NCBI GenBank assembly: GCA_020252385.1
Contig: JADCDC010000149.1
Coordinates: 1-62,873 of the forward strand
From: Aestuariivirga sp.
GTDB lineage: Bacteria; Pseudomonadota; Alphaproteobacteria; Rhizobiales; Aestuariivirgaceae
Direction: 5' to 3'
Length of the DNA stretch: 62,873 nt
The stretch's first letter is position 1; every line of letters begins with the position of its first letter. Below the pieces are notes generated by a model. That model was not told the DNA's origin. It did no database searches and saw nothing but the letters and a program-made list of their open reading frames with translations. This document shows positions 7,783 through 14,443 of the stretch, piece by piece. The position numbers were made by a program, and so were the translations under genes.

Positions 7783-7994
7783 CACTCACCCGTCAGCGCG
7801 TGGACCATCTTGCGGACGGCGGGGGACACGAGGGCGATGCCCGGCACGCCGGAGATTTCCGCGATCTGCATGGCGCGCTTCGGCGGGGCATAGCCCTGCG
7901 AGGCCCACAGGCAGACGGCTTGGTGGGTCACGCCGAGGCGGCGAGCCAGAGCGGCCTTGCCGCCCACGGCCTCGATAGCGGTGTCGATGTTCAT
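7782..7994 (-). CDS. Cro/YdaS-like HTH regulator
   Basis: 70 residues from ATG 7992-7994, preceded by AAGGAG. GGKAALARRLGVTHQAVCLW is a clear helix-turn-helix of the YdaS/Cro type, followed by APPKRAMQIAEISGV. The upstream open frame extends to 8096 but lacks ribosome site support. It is the first gene after a promoter whose spacer contains a short palindrome, so autoregulation and control of the downstream primase-helicase is likely. Confidence 0.75.
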   Translation of the reverse strand: MNIDTAIEAVGGKAALARRLGVTHQAVCLWASQGYAPPKRAMQIAEISGVPGIALVSPAVRKMVHALTGE

Positions 7995-8016
7995 CGTAGT
8001 CTCCTTGAGCGGCGAA

Positions 8017-8044
8017 GGTAAACGCTTGCGTTGCGGGGCGTCAA
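8017..8044 (-). promoter_or_regulatory. Promoter with palindromic operator for the HTH gene
   Basis: On the minus strand TTGACG (8039-8044) and TTTACC (8017-8022) are spaced by 16 bases. The palindrome AACGC-N2-GCGTT (8021-8032) covers the -10 side of the spacer, 27 bases upstream of the regulator's ATG. Position and symmetry fit an operator for the encoded HTH protein. The -35 box overlaps the end of the upstream methyltransferase gene. Confidence 0.5.
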
Positions 8045-8973
8045 GCACTCCTGACGCGCTCCGCCGCCATCGCTGCGTATTCGGGGTTGAGTTCACAGAG
8101 GATGCTGTTGCGGTTGTTGCGGGCGGCGACGAGGCCAGTGGTCCCGGCCCCGCCGAACGGGTCCAGCACCGTCCCGCCTTCAGGGCACCCGGCGAGGACG
8201 CAGGGCGCGATCAGGTCCGGCGGGAACGTGGCGAAGTGAGCGCCCTTGAACGGCTTGGTGGTCACGGTCCAGACGCTGCGGCGGTTCCGCATCCCGTCGT
8301 AGACCTTGTATTCAGGCGGGCGAGAGTTGACTCCCGGTTGCGCCGCGCGCGTGGCGCTGCCCTTCGCGGCCTTGGTCCCCGCCGGATAGATGGCGGGCTC
8401 CTTCATCGCCTCACTGTCGAAGTAGTAGCGAGGCCCCTTGGACAGCAGGAAGATATACTCGTGCGCCTTGGTGCAGCGGTCCTTCACGCTCTCCGGCATT
8501 ACACCCGGCTTGTGCCAAATGATGTCCTGCCGAAGGATCCACCCGTCCGCCTGTAGGGCGAAAGCGACCCTCCAGGGGATGCCCAGCAACTGCTTTGAGT
8601 GAACGCCGGAAACCTTTTTGCGGGTTGCGTACGAGGTGGCCCGATCCTGAGCCGCTTCGATGTAGGCGCTGGGGCTGTTGCAACCGAAGTTGGCGAGGTT
8701 GGCTTGCACGGCCTTTGATTTCGGGCCGGCATAGCTATCCCCCAGATTCAGCCAGAGGGTGCCGTCATCCCGCAGGACCCGGCGCACCTCGCGGAACACC
8801 TCGACCAGCTTGGCGACGAACTCGTCAGGGGTTTGCTCAAGCCCGATTTGCCCGGCGTGGCCGTAGTCACGCAGCCCGAAATACGGGGGCGAGGTCACGC
8901 AGGTGTTGACGGACTGGTCGGCCATCGCCCGCAAAGACGCGAGGCAGTCACCGACAACGATCTTGCAGGTCAT
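8041..8973 (-). CDS. Site-specific DNA methyltransferase (SPPY type)
   Basis: About 310 residues. Motif IV is TSPPYFGLRDYG near the N-terminus and the AdoMet-binding motif is LDPFGGAGTTGLVAARNN near the C-terminus, with CELNPEYAAMA after it. This is a beta-type amino-methyltransferase, N4-cytosine or N6-adenine. I choose the ATG at 8971-8973, which overlaps the upstream stop in an ATGA junction; an in-frame ATG two codons earlier is also possible. It is the second of three methyltransferases in the genome and probably modifies phage DNA against restriction. Confidence 0.85.
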   Translation of the reverse strand: MTCKIVVGDCLASLRAMADQSVNTCVTSPPYFGLRDYGHAGQIGLEQTPDEFVAKLVEVFREVRRVLRDDGTLWLNLGDSYAGPKSKAVQANLANFGCNSPSAYIEAAQDRATSYATRKKVSGVHSKQLLGIPWRVAFALQADGWILRQDIIWHKPGVMPESVKDRCTKAHEYIFLLSKGPRYYFDSEAMKEPAIYPAGTKAAKGSATRAAQPGVNSRPPEYKVYDGMRNRRSVWTVTTKPFKGAHFATFPPDLIAPCVLAGCPEGGTVLDPFGGAGTTGLVAARNNRNSILCELNPEYAAMAAERVRSA

Positions 8974-9377
8974 TTGCATGGCCACCACCCTTTGGGCTTG
9001 GGCACCTCGGCGAAGGCGCGGATCGACTTCCGAAAGTACGAGTCAAGCAGCACGCTGGCGCGCATGGGTGGCAAGATTTGGTTGTCCCTGTCGAGGATAA
9101 CGACCCAGCGGTAGTCGGAGACGTCAATAGACCCGCTGTCGGGAGAACGCCAGCCGTACGGGGTCGGCGCCGGGTCGGCTTTCAGGCGAGCAACTTCCCT
9201 GCGCAGAAAGTCGCGCTCAGTCCTGATTGAGGTCACTTCGGCTTTAAGCGCCTCGACCTCTCGGGTCAGATCGTCAACCTGTTGCAGTGCGCGTTGCGCG
9301 GTTTCGCTCCCGAACTCCGCCGCTTGACGACGGACGTCCGCTTCGGTCTCGCCGGTGAATGTGATGCTGACAGTCAT
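8970..9377 (-). CDS. Hypothetical coiled-coil protein
   Basis: 135 residues. A central coiled coil (about residues 35-65: LTREVEALKAEVTSIRTERD) is followed by a globular C-terminal segment (YRWVVILDRDNQILPPMRAS). ATG at 9375-9377 overlaps the upstream stop (ATGA). Both this gene and the next one upstream end in WPCK followed by the same ATGA junction, suggesting local duplication of the junction. Function unknown. Confidence 0.6.
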   Translation of the reverse strand: MTVSITFTGETEADVRRQAAEFGSETAQRALQQVDDLTREVEALKAEVTSIRTERDFLRREVARLKADPAPTPYGWRSPDSGSIDVSDYRWVVILDRDNQILPPMRASVLLDSYFRKSIRAFAEVPKPKGWWPCK

Positions 9378-9694
9378 TTGCACGGCCACTTCCCGGTGAC
9401 GGCCAGATCCACGGCGAGGAACGCATCATCGCCGCCCCGCTTGGGGTGAGCACGCGCGTAGGCAATGAACGTGCGCCGGAGATCGTCGGCGGTCGGGTTG
9501 GTGGCGGGGCAGTAGTGCGTCCACACGCCGTTGAGCGCACGGCGCCAGGTGTTGCCGCGGACAGCGGCGCGCACATAGCCGAGACAGAAGGACCGCTCGG
9601 CGGGCATGGGCGACTCGCAGATCGGCAGGAGCCAACCGGCGGTGTCGGGTTTGGGCGCCGCGCTGATAGCGGCGGCGAGGGCGAGGGCGATCAT
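9374..9694 (-). CDS. Secreted Rap1a/Tai-like protein
   Basis: 106 residues with a short signal peptide (MIALALAAAISAA) and a mature domain with three or four cysteines: GWLLPICES, SFCLGYVRAAV, HYCPATNPTADDLRRTFIAY, then AFLAVDLAVTGKWPC. This pattern fits the Rap1a/Tai family, periplasmic immunity proteins of type VI secretion effectors, which also occurs in phages and prophages of alphaproteobacteria. A periplasmic role in protecting the infected cell or modulating the envelope is inferred. Confidence 0.6.
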   Translation of the reverse strand: MIALALAAAISAAPKPDTAGWLLPICESPMPAERSFCLGYVRAAVRGNTWRRALNGVWTHYCPATNPTADDLRRTFIAYARAHPKRGGDDAFLAVDLAVTGKWPCK

Positions 9695-9697
9695 GGG

Positions 9698-10045
9698 TTA
9701 GGCTCCGATGTCAAGGGGCGAACAATTCGCCCGGTCATGTTGCTGCTTGCTCTGGATCCGCTCGGCGTCGTCAGCGCCTTCCCAGCAGTAGTCATAGTAG
9801 GGTGTGAACGGTTTGCACTCCTGCGCCTCGGCTTCCCAGCAGGGGCCGCACCACGCGTCCTCGTGGGCGTCGGTCGCCACAAGGTCGCCGTCCTCCCACC
9901 ACTCGTCGCAGCGCGGGCAGCGCGTAGCGTCGAGCACCTTGAGTTGAGTATCGAAGGCGTCGGGGTTCTCGCCGGCGTCCTCGCGCCAGTCAGGGCCGAA
10001 CGCCTCGACAAGCGGGATGTGAATGTTTTCGGGTGTCAACTTCAT
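9698..10045 (-). CDS. Cysteine-rich hypothetical protein
   Basis: 115 residues. CPRCDEWW and CGPCWEAEAQEC form a treble of Cys pairs typical of a small zinc-binding domain; the C-terminal third is acidic. Closely packed between small operon genes. Function unknown. Confidence 0.55.
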   Translation of the reverse strand: MKLTPENIHIPLVEAFGPDWREDAGENPDAFDTQLKVLDATRCPRCDEWWEDGDLVATDAHEDAWCGPCWEAEAQECKPFTPYYDYCWEGADDAERIQSKQQHDRANCSPLDIGA

Positions 10046-10233
10046 CGCCCCGCCTCCAGCGCGTCGGCCAGGGCCGCGGCCTCGGTGGCCAGCTTGCGGG
10101 CGGCATGGCGCGCGGCGTCAACCGCGGCCTCGGTGGTGAACGATCCGGTGAGCGTGCGCCGGATGACGGACGCCTGAGCCTCGACGGTGGAGGCCCTGCG
10201 GTTCAGGTCGATAGTCACGGTGCGGTAAGTCAT
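10042..10233 (-). CDS. Small Ala-rich hypothetical protein
   Basis: 63 residues (MTYRTVTIDLNRRASTVEAQ start), helical and alanine-rich. It overlaps genes on both sides by 4 bases, which supports translation. No family recognised. Confidence 0.5.
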   Translation of the reverse strand: MTYRTVTIDLNRRASTVEAQASVIRRTLTGSFTTEAAVDAARHAARKLATEAAALADALEAGR

Positions 10234-10310
10234 GAGCGGTTTCCCAGTGAGACGGCGAGCGAAAGGAGGGTGGCGAGGATCCAGAAGGCGGCGCGGAGGA
10301 CGGTGATCAC
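10230..10310 (-). CDS. 26-residue membrane microprotein
   Basis: GTG start at 10308-10310 within a GTGA overlap with the upstream gene's stop, and a TGA stop overlapping the next ATG. The peptide is MITVLRAAFWILATLLSLAV plus six residues: one transmembrane helix. The two-sided stop/start overlaps make it a credible gene despite its size. Confidence 0.5.
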   Translation of the reverse strand: MITVLRAAFWILATLLSLAVSLGNRS

Positions 10311-10615
10311 GGGTAGAACTCCTTAGCGATCTCGACCACCCGGCGGGCGGTGGCGGCGTCCATCTGCTTCATGTGGCAGGCGGCGGGCTCCAAGCCCAGC
10401 TTGTAGGCCAAGCGCGAATAGGCGACGCTGCGAGTCATGCGGCCCGACTTCCAGATGGGGTCGAACGCCTCGTGCGCATTGCGGCGGGCCTCGTGGGTCT
10501 CGGCGTCAACGAGCGGCGCGTCTCCCCAAGCCCACAGGCCACAGCAGGACCGCCGGGGGCCGTAGCGCGTCTGGGTGACGGTCGGCGTGGCATGGCAGAT
10601 AGGACAGTCGGTCAT
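10307..10615 (-). CDS. DUF3268-like zinc-finger protein
   Basis: 102 residues. CPICHAT at the start, a CC pair at residues 24-25, then ARRNAHEAFDPIWKSGRMTR, AYSRLAYKLGL and ACHMKQMDAATARRVVEI match the DUF3268 zinc-finger-containing pattern found in phages and prophages. Function of the family is unknown to me. Confidence 0.65.
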   Translation of the reverse strand: MTDCPICHATPTVTQTRYGPRRSCCGLWAWGDAPLVDAETHEARRNAHEAFDPIWKSGRMTRSVAYSRLAYKLGLEPAACHMKQMDAATARRVVEIAKEFYP

Positions 10616-10914
10616 TGCGTTCCTCGCACTTTGGCGATGGCGGCGCGGGCCTGCTTTACAGCCAGACGGCCTGTTGCGATCCAGTCGTCAGTGTCCAGCA
10701 GCGTTGCCAATGTCTCGCAGGCTTCCAGCAATTCAGGCGCGGCTTCAATTAAGCGGGCGTTGGCGGCAGCTTCGCCGGCCCCGTCCATGTCGCCGGCCTG
10801 CCAAGGGTACACGTCCGCAATGACGACGGTGCCACCTGCCGCTTCGATGTAGAAATAGCCATCAAACAGGTCGGGCTGGGCCGTCCAAGGCCCCGGCGTG
10901 TGTTGATCGGTCAT
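10612..10914 (-). CDS. HTPGPW-family phage protein (copy 1 of 3)
   Basis: 100 residues. It starts MTDQHTPGPWTAQPD and ends with ANARLIEAAPELLEACETLA and AAIAKVRGTQ, the hallmarks of a very common small phage protein family of unknown function. Two paralogues occur at 13426 and 15427. ATGA overlaps link it to both neighbours. Confidence 0.65.
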   Translation of the reverse strand: MTDQHTPGPWTAQPDLFDGYFYIEAAGGTVVIADVYPWQAGDMDGAGEAAANARLIEAAPELLEACETLATLLDTDDWIATGRLAVKQARAAIAKVRGTQ

Positions 10915-11120
10915 TGCGTCCCTCGCATGTTCCTGTGAGCCTCCAGCGTCCGGCGGGCGAACGATGCAAGCACGTTGTCAGGCAGACTATCGGCCAGGGT
11001 GTAGAGGCTGGCGGACATGCCGCGTCCGATGTCGCCGAACTGCTCGGCTTCGTCGATGGCGTTGATGAGGTCGATGCGCGACGGGATGCGCGGAATGGCG
11101 GGGTGTATGTGAAGCCTCAT
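10911..11120 (-). CDS. Small hypothetical protein
   Basis: 69 residues from ATG 11118-11120, which overlaps the pentapeptide gene's stop (ATGA); a longer open frame upstream is only the shadow of the pentapeptide repeats. Ends in MRGTQ, like the neighbouring gene's VRGTQ. Function unknown. Confidence 0.55.
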   Translation of the reverse strand: MRLHIHPAIPRIPSRIDLINAIDEAEQFGDIGRGMSASLYTLADSLPDNVLASFARRTLEAHRNMRGTQ

Positions 11121-11761
11121 GCGCCAGCCCTCCGCTCGAAGAAGTCCAGAATGTCCAGCGTCTCGCGAGCCTTGACGGTGTCGGGGTATTCGGCGGCGAC
11201 ATGGGCGCGGTATTCGGGGATCGTGAACCAACGACACCCGGCCATGACCTTGTGAGAGCCGTCCGTCAGGCGGAACAGGTGGAAGGTGTAGCCGTCCATG
11301 CGTTCGGCGGCGGCGATTCGGGCAGCGAGGGTGTCCTCTTGGTATTTGGCACCGCTCATGTCGGCATCGCGCAGGCTGGCACCGCTCAGGTCGGCACCGC
11401 TCAGGTCGGCACCGATCAGGTCGGCACCGCTCAGGTCGGCACCGCGCAGGCTGGCACCGCGCAGGCTGGCACCGCTCAGGTCGGCACCGCTCAGGTCGGC
11501 ATCGATCAGGTTGGCATCGATCAGGTCGGCACCGCTCAGGTCGGCACCGCTCAGGTCGGCACCGATCAGGTCGGCACCGATCAGGTCGGCACCGATCAGG
11601 TCGGCACCGCGCAGGCTGGCACCGCGCAGGCTGGCACCGATCAGGTCGGCACCGCGCAGGCTGGCACCGCTCAGTTCGGCACCGCGCAGGTCGGCACCGA
11701 TCAGGGTTCCACCATTCGCCCATGCGACGGTGGCGAGGTGGATGATGTGCGGGTTGCTCAC
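11117..11761 (-). CDS. Pentapeptide-repeat protein
   Basis: 214 residues from GTG 11759-11761, with GGAGGT six bases upstream and a GTGA overlap with the preceding small gene. Residues of about 17-136 are some 24 uninterrupted pentads of the type A(D/S)L(I/S/R)G, which should fold as a right-handed quadrilateral beta-helix of six coils. The C-terminal 75 residues (YTFHLFRLTDGSHKVMAG...) form a separate domain. Some pentapeptide proteins (Qnr, MfpA) mimic DNA and inhibit gyrase; others have unrelated roles. A DNA-mimic or anti-host role is possible but unproven. Confidence 0.8.
   Translation of the reverse strand: MSNPHIIHLATVAWANGGTLIGADLRGAELSGASLRGADLIGASLRGASLRGADLIGADLIGADLIGADLSGADLSGADLIDANLIDADLSGADLSGASLRGASLRGADLSGADLIGADLSGADLSGASLRDADMSGAKYQEDTLAARIAAAERMDGYTFHLFRLTDGSHKVMAGCRWFTIPEYRAHVAAEYPDTVKARETLDILDFFERRAGA
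11354..11713 (-). repeat. 15-bp direct repeats coding pentapeptides
   Basis: About 24 copies of a 15-base unit (close to CAGGTCGGCACCGAT on the plus strand), each coding one pentapeptide. The units are much more alike in DNA than needed for the protein, indicating recent unit amplification. Confidence 0.8.
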
Positions 11762-11865
11762 AGCGCACCTCCAGCCGCCGCCAGGGCGATAAGCAGCCAT
11801 GCCAGCGCGGTGAACGCGGCGGCGGTTAGGACGGCCTCTGCGGCGAGGCGGATGAGGCGGGTCAT
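11758..11865 (-). CDS. 35-residue membrane microprotein
   Basis: ATG 11863-11865, preceded by AGGAGCCCGCCGA. Sequence MTRLIRLAAEAVLTAAAFTA followed by a second hydrophobic run: a single membrane helix. Its TGA overlaps the GTG start of the pentapeptide gene, so the two are likely coupled. Confidence 0.5.
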   Translation of the reverse strand: MTRLIRLAAEAVLTAAAFTALAWLLIALAAAGGAL

Positions 11866-11876
11866 TCGGCGGGCTC

Positions 11877-12050
11877 CTATGCAGTCACGTCGGCCAGAAG
11901 GCCGGGCTCGAGTGGGTGGTTGTTGGCGGCGATCTGGACGAAGGCGGCGGCGTATTTGTCGCCGCGTTCATAGTCCAGGGCGATCTCGTGTGCCTTGAAG
12001 GCTGTAAAGCCGTAGGTGATCAGGACGCGGGCAGCTTCGGCGCGGGTCAT
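11877..12050 (-). CDS. Small hypothetical protein
   Basis: 57 residues (MTRAEAARVLITYGFTAFKA start), partly helical. Its ATG overlaps the preceding stop (ATGA). The same ribosome-site cassette (AGGAGCCCGCCGAATGACCC) precedes this gene and the next one downstream. Confidence 0.5.
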   Translation of the reverse strand: MTRAEAARVLITYGFTAFKAHEIALDYERGDKYAAAFVQIAANNHPLEPGLLADVTA

Positions 12051-12424
12051 TCGGCGGGCTCCTGCGCCATGACTTCATCGGGGACGGCTTCGGCGTATCC
12101 GAGCCACTGGAAGCTGTTGTTCACGACCTTGCTGAAGATAGCCGCCTCGCCGTCGGCGCGGTTGTGCGCGAAGGCGGCCAGGACGGCGGCCCCCTCCCCG
12201 GGCGGCGAGGTGAGTGGGATCAGGGACGATAGTGCGCCACTGCCGCCGGGCTGGCCGACGCGCAGGACGTAAAGCCGTTCACGGACGTGCGGATCCCGAT
12301 AGCTTTTAATCTCATACCGCCGGCCCCCATGCGTCAGGATCAGGCGGGCGGCGTCCCGCTCGGACAGGCCAGAAGCAAGCACAGTGTCGCCGTGCAGAAC
12401 GGTGAAGGTCTCGGCGCGGGTCAT
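12047..12424 (-). CDS. Hypothetical protein, paralogue of the next gene
   Basis: 125 residues. TVLASGLSERDAARLILTHG-GRRYEIKSYR aligns with IAEGLTEAEAGHEILTHDSARYEIRADE in the gene at 12421, so the two are tandem paralogues sharing an N-terminal domain of about 50 residues. Function unknown. Confidence 0.55.
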   Translation of the reverse strand: MTRAETFTVLHGDTVLASGLSERDAARLILTHGGRRYEIKSYRDPHVRERLYVLRVGQPGGSGALSSLIPLTSPPGEGAAVLAAFAHNRADGEAAIFSKVVNNSFQWLGYAEAVPDEVMAQEPAE

Positions 12425-12759
12425 TCTACACCCTCCGCGGCGAGCCGGGTCTGCATGGCGTCGAAGTCAGCTTGCGGGATGGCCCCGGCGGTCCAGCCGT
12501 TGAAGGTGTCGGCGGCCCGGACAACCTCGGCCAGGATCACGGCTTCGGCGGCGTCCCGGTCAGTCTGCCATGATCCGAAGACGCATTGAGTCCAACGGCC
12601 ATTCAGCGACTTGCTCCAGAGAATCCAGCCCTCGCCGTCCTCGTCAGCGCGGATCTCATATCGCGCACTGTCGTGCGTCAGGATCTCGTGGCCGGCTTCG
12701 GCCTCGGTCAAGCCCTCGGCGATGGGCTCGCCGGATCGGTCAACGACTACGTAAAGCAT
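12421..12759 (-). CDS. Hypothetical protein, paralogue of 12047 gene
   Basis: 112 residues. First of the tandem pair, preceded by an ACAGGAGACACCG leader. It shares the ILTHD...RYEIR core with its neighbour and overlaps it by 4 bases. Function unknown. Confidence 0.55.
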   Translation of the reverse strand: MLYVVVDRSGEPIAEGLTEAEAGHEILTHDSARYEIRADEDGEGWILWSKSLNGRWTQCVFGSWQTDRDAAEAVILAEVVRAADTFNGWTAGAIPQADFDAMQTRLAAEGVE

Positions 12760-12774
12760 CGGTGTCTCCTGTGG

Positions 12775-13125
12775 CTAGACGGCAAAGCCGCCGTGGCGGG
12801 CGATGTAGGCCAAGACGTCCGCAAGCGGGACATAGGCGGCGGGCTCATCTGCGAACCCGCCGCACGCCTCGAACTCGGGCGGCGTCTCGATCTCCGGCCA
12901 GCACCACGCCTCGAACTCGGGCGGCGTCTCGATCTCCGGCCAGCACCACACCTCGAAATGGGTGTAGGGGCCGGCGTTGTTGCGGGGCGAGCAATAGTGA
13001 TGGGCGCTCGCCTGTACGGACACCTCCTCGCCGTCTGCCATGCGGATGGCGGGCGTAACAGTGGCCACGTAGTCGGTGATCTTGCCGCGGTGCGCGGCGA
13101 TGTGAGCGTTGACCGGGTCGGTCAT
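12775..13125 (-). CDS. Hypothetical protein with tandem 14-residue repeat
   Basis: 116 residues from ATG 13123-13125, with an ACAGGAGACACCGCACT leader. The middle has two adjacent 14-residue copies with the core WCWPEIETPPEFE, produced by an exact 42-bp tandem DNA repeat. A TTGACA promoter lies about 90 bases upstream. Function unknown. Confidence 0.55.
   Translation of the reverse strand: MTDPVNAHIAAHRGKITDYVATVTPAIRMADGEEVSVQASAHHYCSPRNNAGPYTHFEVWCWPEIETPPEFEAWCWPEIETPPEFEACGGFADEPAAYVPLADVLAYIARHGGFAV
12866..12949 (-). repeat. Exact 42-bp tandem repeat within a gene
   Basis: 12866-12907 and 12908-12949 are identical. The unit length is a multiple of three, so the frame is kept. A recent slip or duplication is likely. 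Confidence 0.85.
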
Positions 13126-13146
13126 AGTGCGGTGTCTCCTGTGAGC

Positions 13147-13161
13147 GGGCCGGGCTGGCCC
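13147..13161 (-). promoter_or_regulatory. Palindromic leader element (GGGCCAGCCCGGCCC)
   Basis: Hyphenated palindrome between the promoter and the ribosome site of the gene at 12775. The identical element lies in the leader of the gene at 15140, and related GGGCCAATGGYGGCC elements precede three other genes. Confidence 0.4.
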
Positions 13162-13211
13162 TCCTACTGCCTCCGGCCCGCTACCGTTTCCGGCGCGGGC
13201 CAACTGTGGCA

Positions 13212-13241
13212 AGTAAAGGCTGAACTTGTGGCGGGTGTCAA
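13212..13241 (-). promoter_or_regulatory. TTGACA-type promoter
   Basis: TTGACA (13236-13241) and TTTACT (13212-13217), 18-base spacer, reading leftward toward the gene at 12775. It shares TTGACACCCGCC with the promoter at 15430. Confidence 0.5.
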
Positions 13242-13420
13242 TCGGTAGCTGTGCGGTCGCGAAGAAACAGGGGTTTAGTCGGCTTGTTGGTGCGCCAATG
13301 GAAGCCCATTTCGTCGCGGCCAGCTTCGCTAGCCTGAATCTTCCCGTTGCAACTCCGGCAATGCCCGGCGCCTTTGGCCTGGCACGCGGTCGGCTGTAGG
13401 CAGTAAGGGCGGCGAGGCAT
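13238..13420 (-). CDS. Small Cys-rich hypothetical protein
   Basis: 60 residues from ATG 13418-13420 (MPRRPYCLQPTACQAKGAGH). CRSC and the two earlier cysteines suggest a zinc ribbon. The stop overlaps the -35 box of the next promoter. Confidence 0.5.
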   Translation of the reverse strand: MPRRPYCLQPTACQAKGAGHCRSCNGKIQASEAGRDEMGFHWRTNKPTKPLFLRDRTATD

Positions 13421-13425
13421 GGCGG

Positions 13426-13719
13426 TCACCCCACAACCGTACGGGCTCGCCTGACGGCGGCGTGGGCGGCGTCCCATGCCTCGGACGCCTTGCGCGAGCG
13501 CGGCGGCTCCATAGTGTCAAGAAGCTGCTCCAGGGCGGCGAGCGTGCTCGGGGCCTCTGCGATCAGGCGGGCGTCAGATTCCGCATAGACGTTGCCGACA
13601 TGGCGGGGCGCGTGAGCCGGGAGCGTGTCGCTGACGGGCGCTCCGATCATGAAGCCGAGCCACGGCGCATCGTTGCGGGTTACAACCCAAGGGCCGGGCG
13701 TGTGTTGTGTGTCGGTCAT
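13426..13719 (-). CDS. HTPGPW-family phage protein (copy 2 of 3)
   Basis: 97 residues from ATG 13717-13719 (MTDTQHTPGPWVVTRND), chosen over an earlier ATG because of AAGGTGATCGCT upstream. It has the family's SDARLIAEAPSTLAALEQLL segment. Unknown function. Confidence 0.6.
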   Translation of the reverse strand: MTDTQHTPGPWVVTRNDAPWLGFMIGAPVSDTLPAHAPRHVGNVYAESDARLIAEAPSTLAALEQLLDTMEPPRSRKASEAWDAAHAAVRRARTVVG

Positions 13720-13724
13720 AGCGA

Positions 13725-13970
13725 TCACCTTTCGATCAGGTCAAAGCGGGCGGTCTTGCCAGAGGGGGAGAACCCCCAATCCTGAATCCGCGGGTTTTTG
13801 TAGCCCATGCGGCGGGCCAGGGCGTACACGGCGCGCTTGTGGCCGGCTGGCCCTTCTCCGCCGGGATAGGTTACAGAGGGGCCGGAAACGTGGCGGGCTC
13901 GATACGTGCCGGCACCCCATTGGCTAGCGGGCCGGTCGCGGCATACGGTGACGTTGTAGCCGTAGGTCAT
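13725..13970 (-). CDS. Small basic hypothetical protein
   Basis: 81 residues from ATG 13968-13970 (MTYGYNVTVCRDRPASQWGA). It contains ALARRMGYKNPRIQDWGFSP. A GAGTGACCGCT junction couples it to the upstream gene. No family recognised. Confidence 0.5.
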   Translation of the reverse strand: MTYGYNVTVCRDRPASQWGAGTYRARHVSGPSVTYPGGEGPAGHKRAVYALARRMGYKNPRIQDWGFSPSGKTARFDLIER

Positions 13971-13975
13971 AGCGG

Positions 13976-14398
13976 TCACTCCCCGTAGTAGAACGCCTGT
14001 GCGAAGGTCAGGACGTCTTCCCGCTCCTCGTCGGTGAGCGGGCGCGCAGTCCAGGGCGTGCCCCAGTCCTGATACTCCAGGCGGGCGGTGTCGGGCTGGC
14101 CGTAGGCGTCCAGGTTGCCGGCGATCTGCGCCGCTGGCCCGCCCCACGTCAGGAGGATCCGGTATTCCTCCGGCGCGGTATCCGGGCCGAAAGCGGCGCC
14201 GGGCTGATACCAGCCGGAGCGGACTTCCACCGAAAGGGGCGCTTCATGGATGGCCGTTTGCGCGGCGTCGATTGCGTCTTGCGCCCCGTCGCGGGCGTCG
14301 GCGTCATATGCGGCTTGAAGGTTGGCGACAAGCTCGCGGATGGTGGCGAGCCAAGCGGTCGCATTGTCGCGGGCGTCGTTGTCAGGGGTGGCGGTCAT
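13976..14398 (-). CDS. Conserved hypothetical phage protein
   Basis: 140 residues: helical N-terminus, then RSGWYQPG, EEYRILLTWGGPAAQIAGNL and ARLEYQDWGTPWTARPLTDE. This pattern is familiar from small early phage proteins but I know no function. Preceded by ACAGGAG. Confidence 0.6.
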   Translation of the reverse strand: MTATPDNDARDNATAWLATIRELVANLQAAYDADARDGAQDAIDAAQTAIHEAPLSVEVRSGWYQPGAAFGPDTAPEEYRILLTWGGPAAQIAGNLDAYGQPDTARLEYQDWGTPWTARPLTDEEREDVLTFAQAFYYGE

Positions 14399-14422
14399 GG
14401 GGGTTCTCCTGTGAGGGGGTGG

Positions 14423-14443
14423 CCGGCGGCGCTATGCCGCCGG
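14423..14443 (-). terminator. GC hairpin over the clamp-like gene stop
   Basis: Perfect stem CCGGCGGC/GCCGCCGG with a 5-base loop, overlapping the TAG of the gene at 14432. There is no U-tract; it may stall transcription or protect mRNA ends. Confidence 0.4.

Noticed and set aside
11354..11713. Possible CRISPR-like array
   Set aside because: The 15-bp units are contiguous without unique spacers and code for pentapeptides.
11201..11998. Long frames opposite and beside the pentapeptide gene (for example 265 codons of QVGTA repeats)
   Set aside because: They are shadow frames of the 15-bp repeat array, which stays open in all frames because the unit is a multiple of three without stops.
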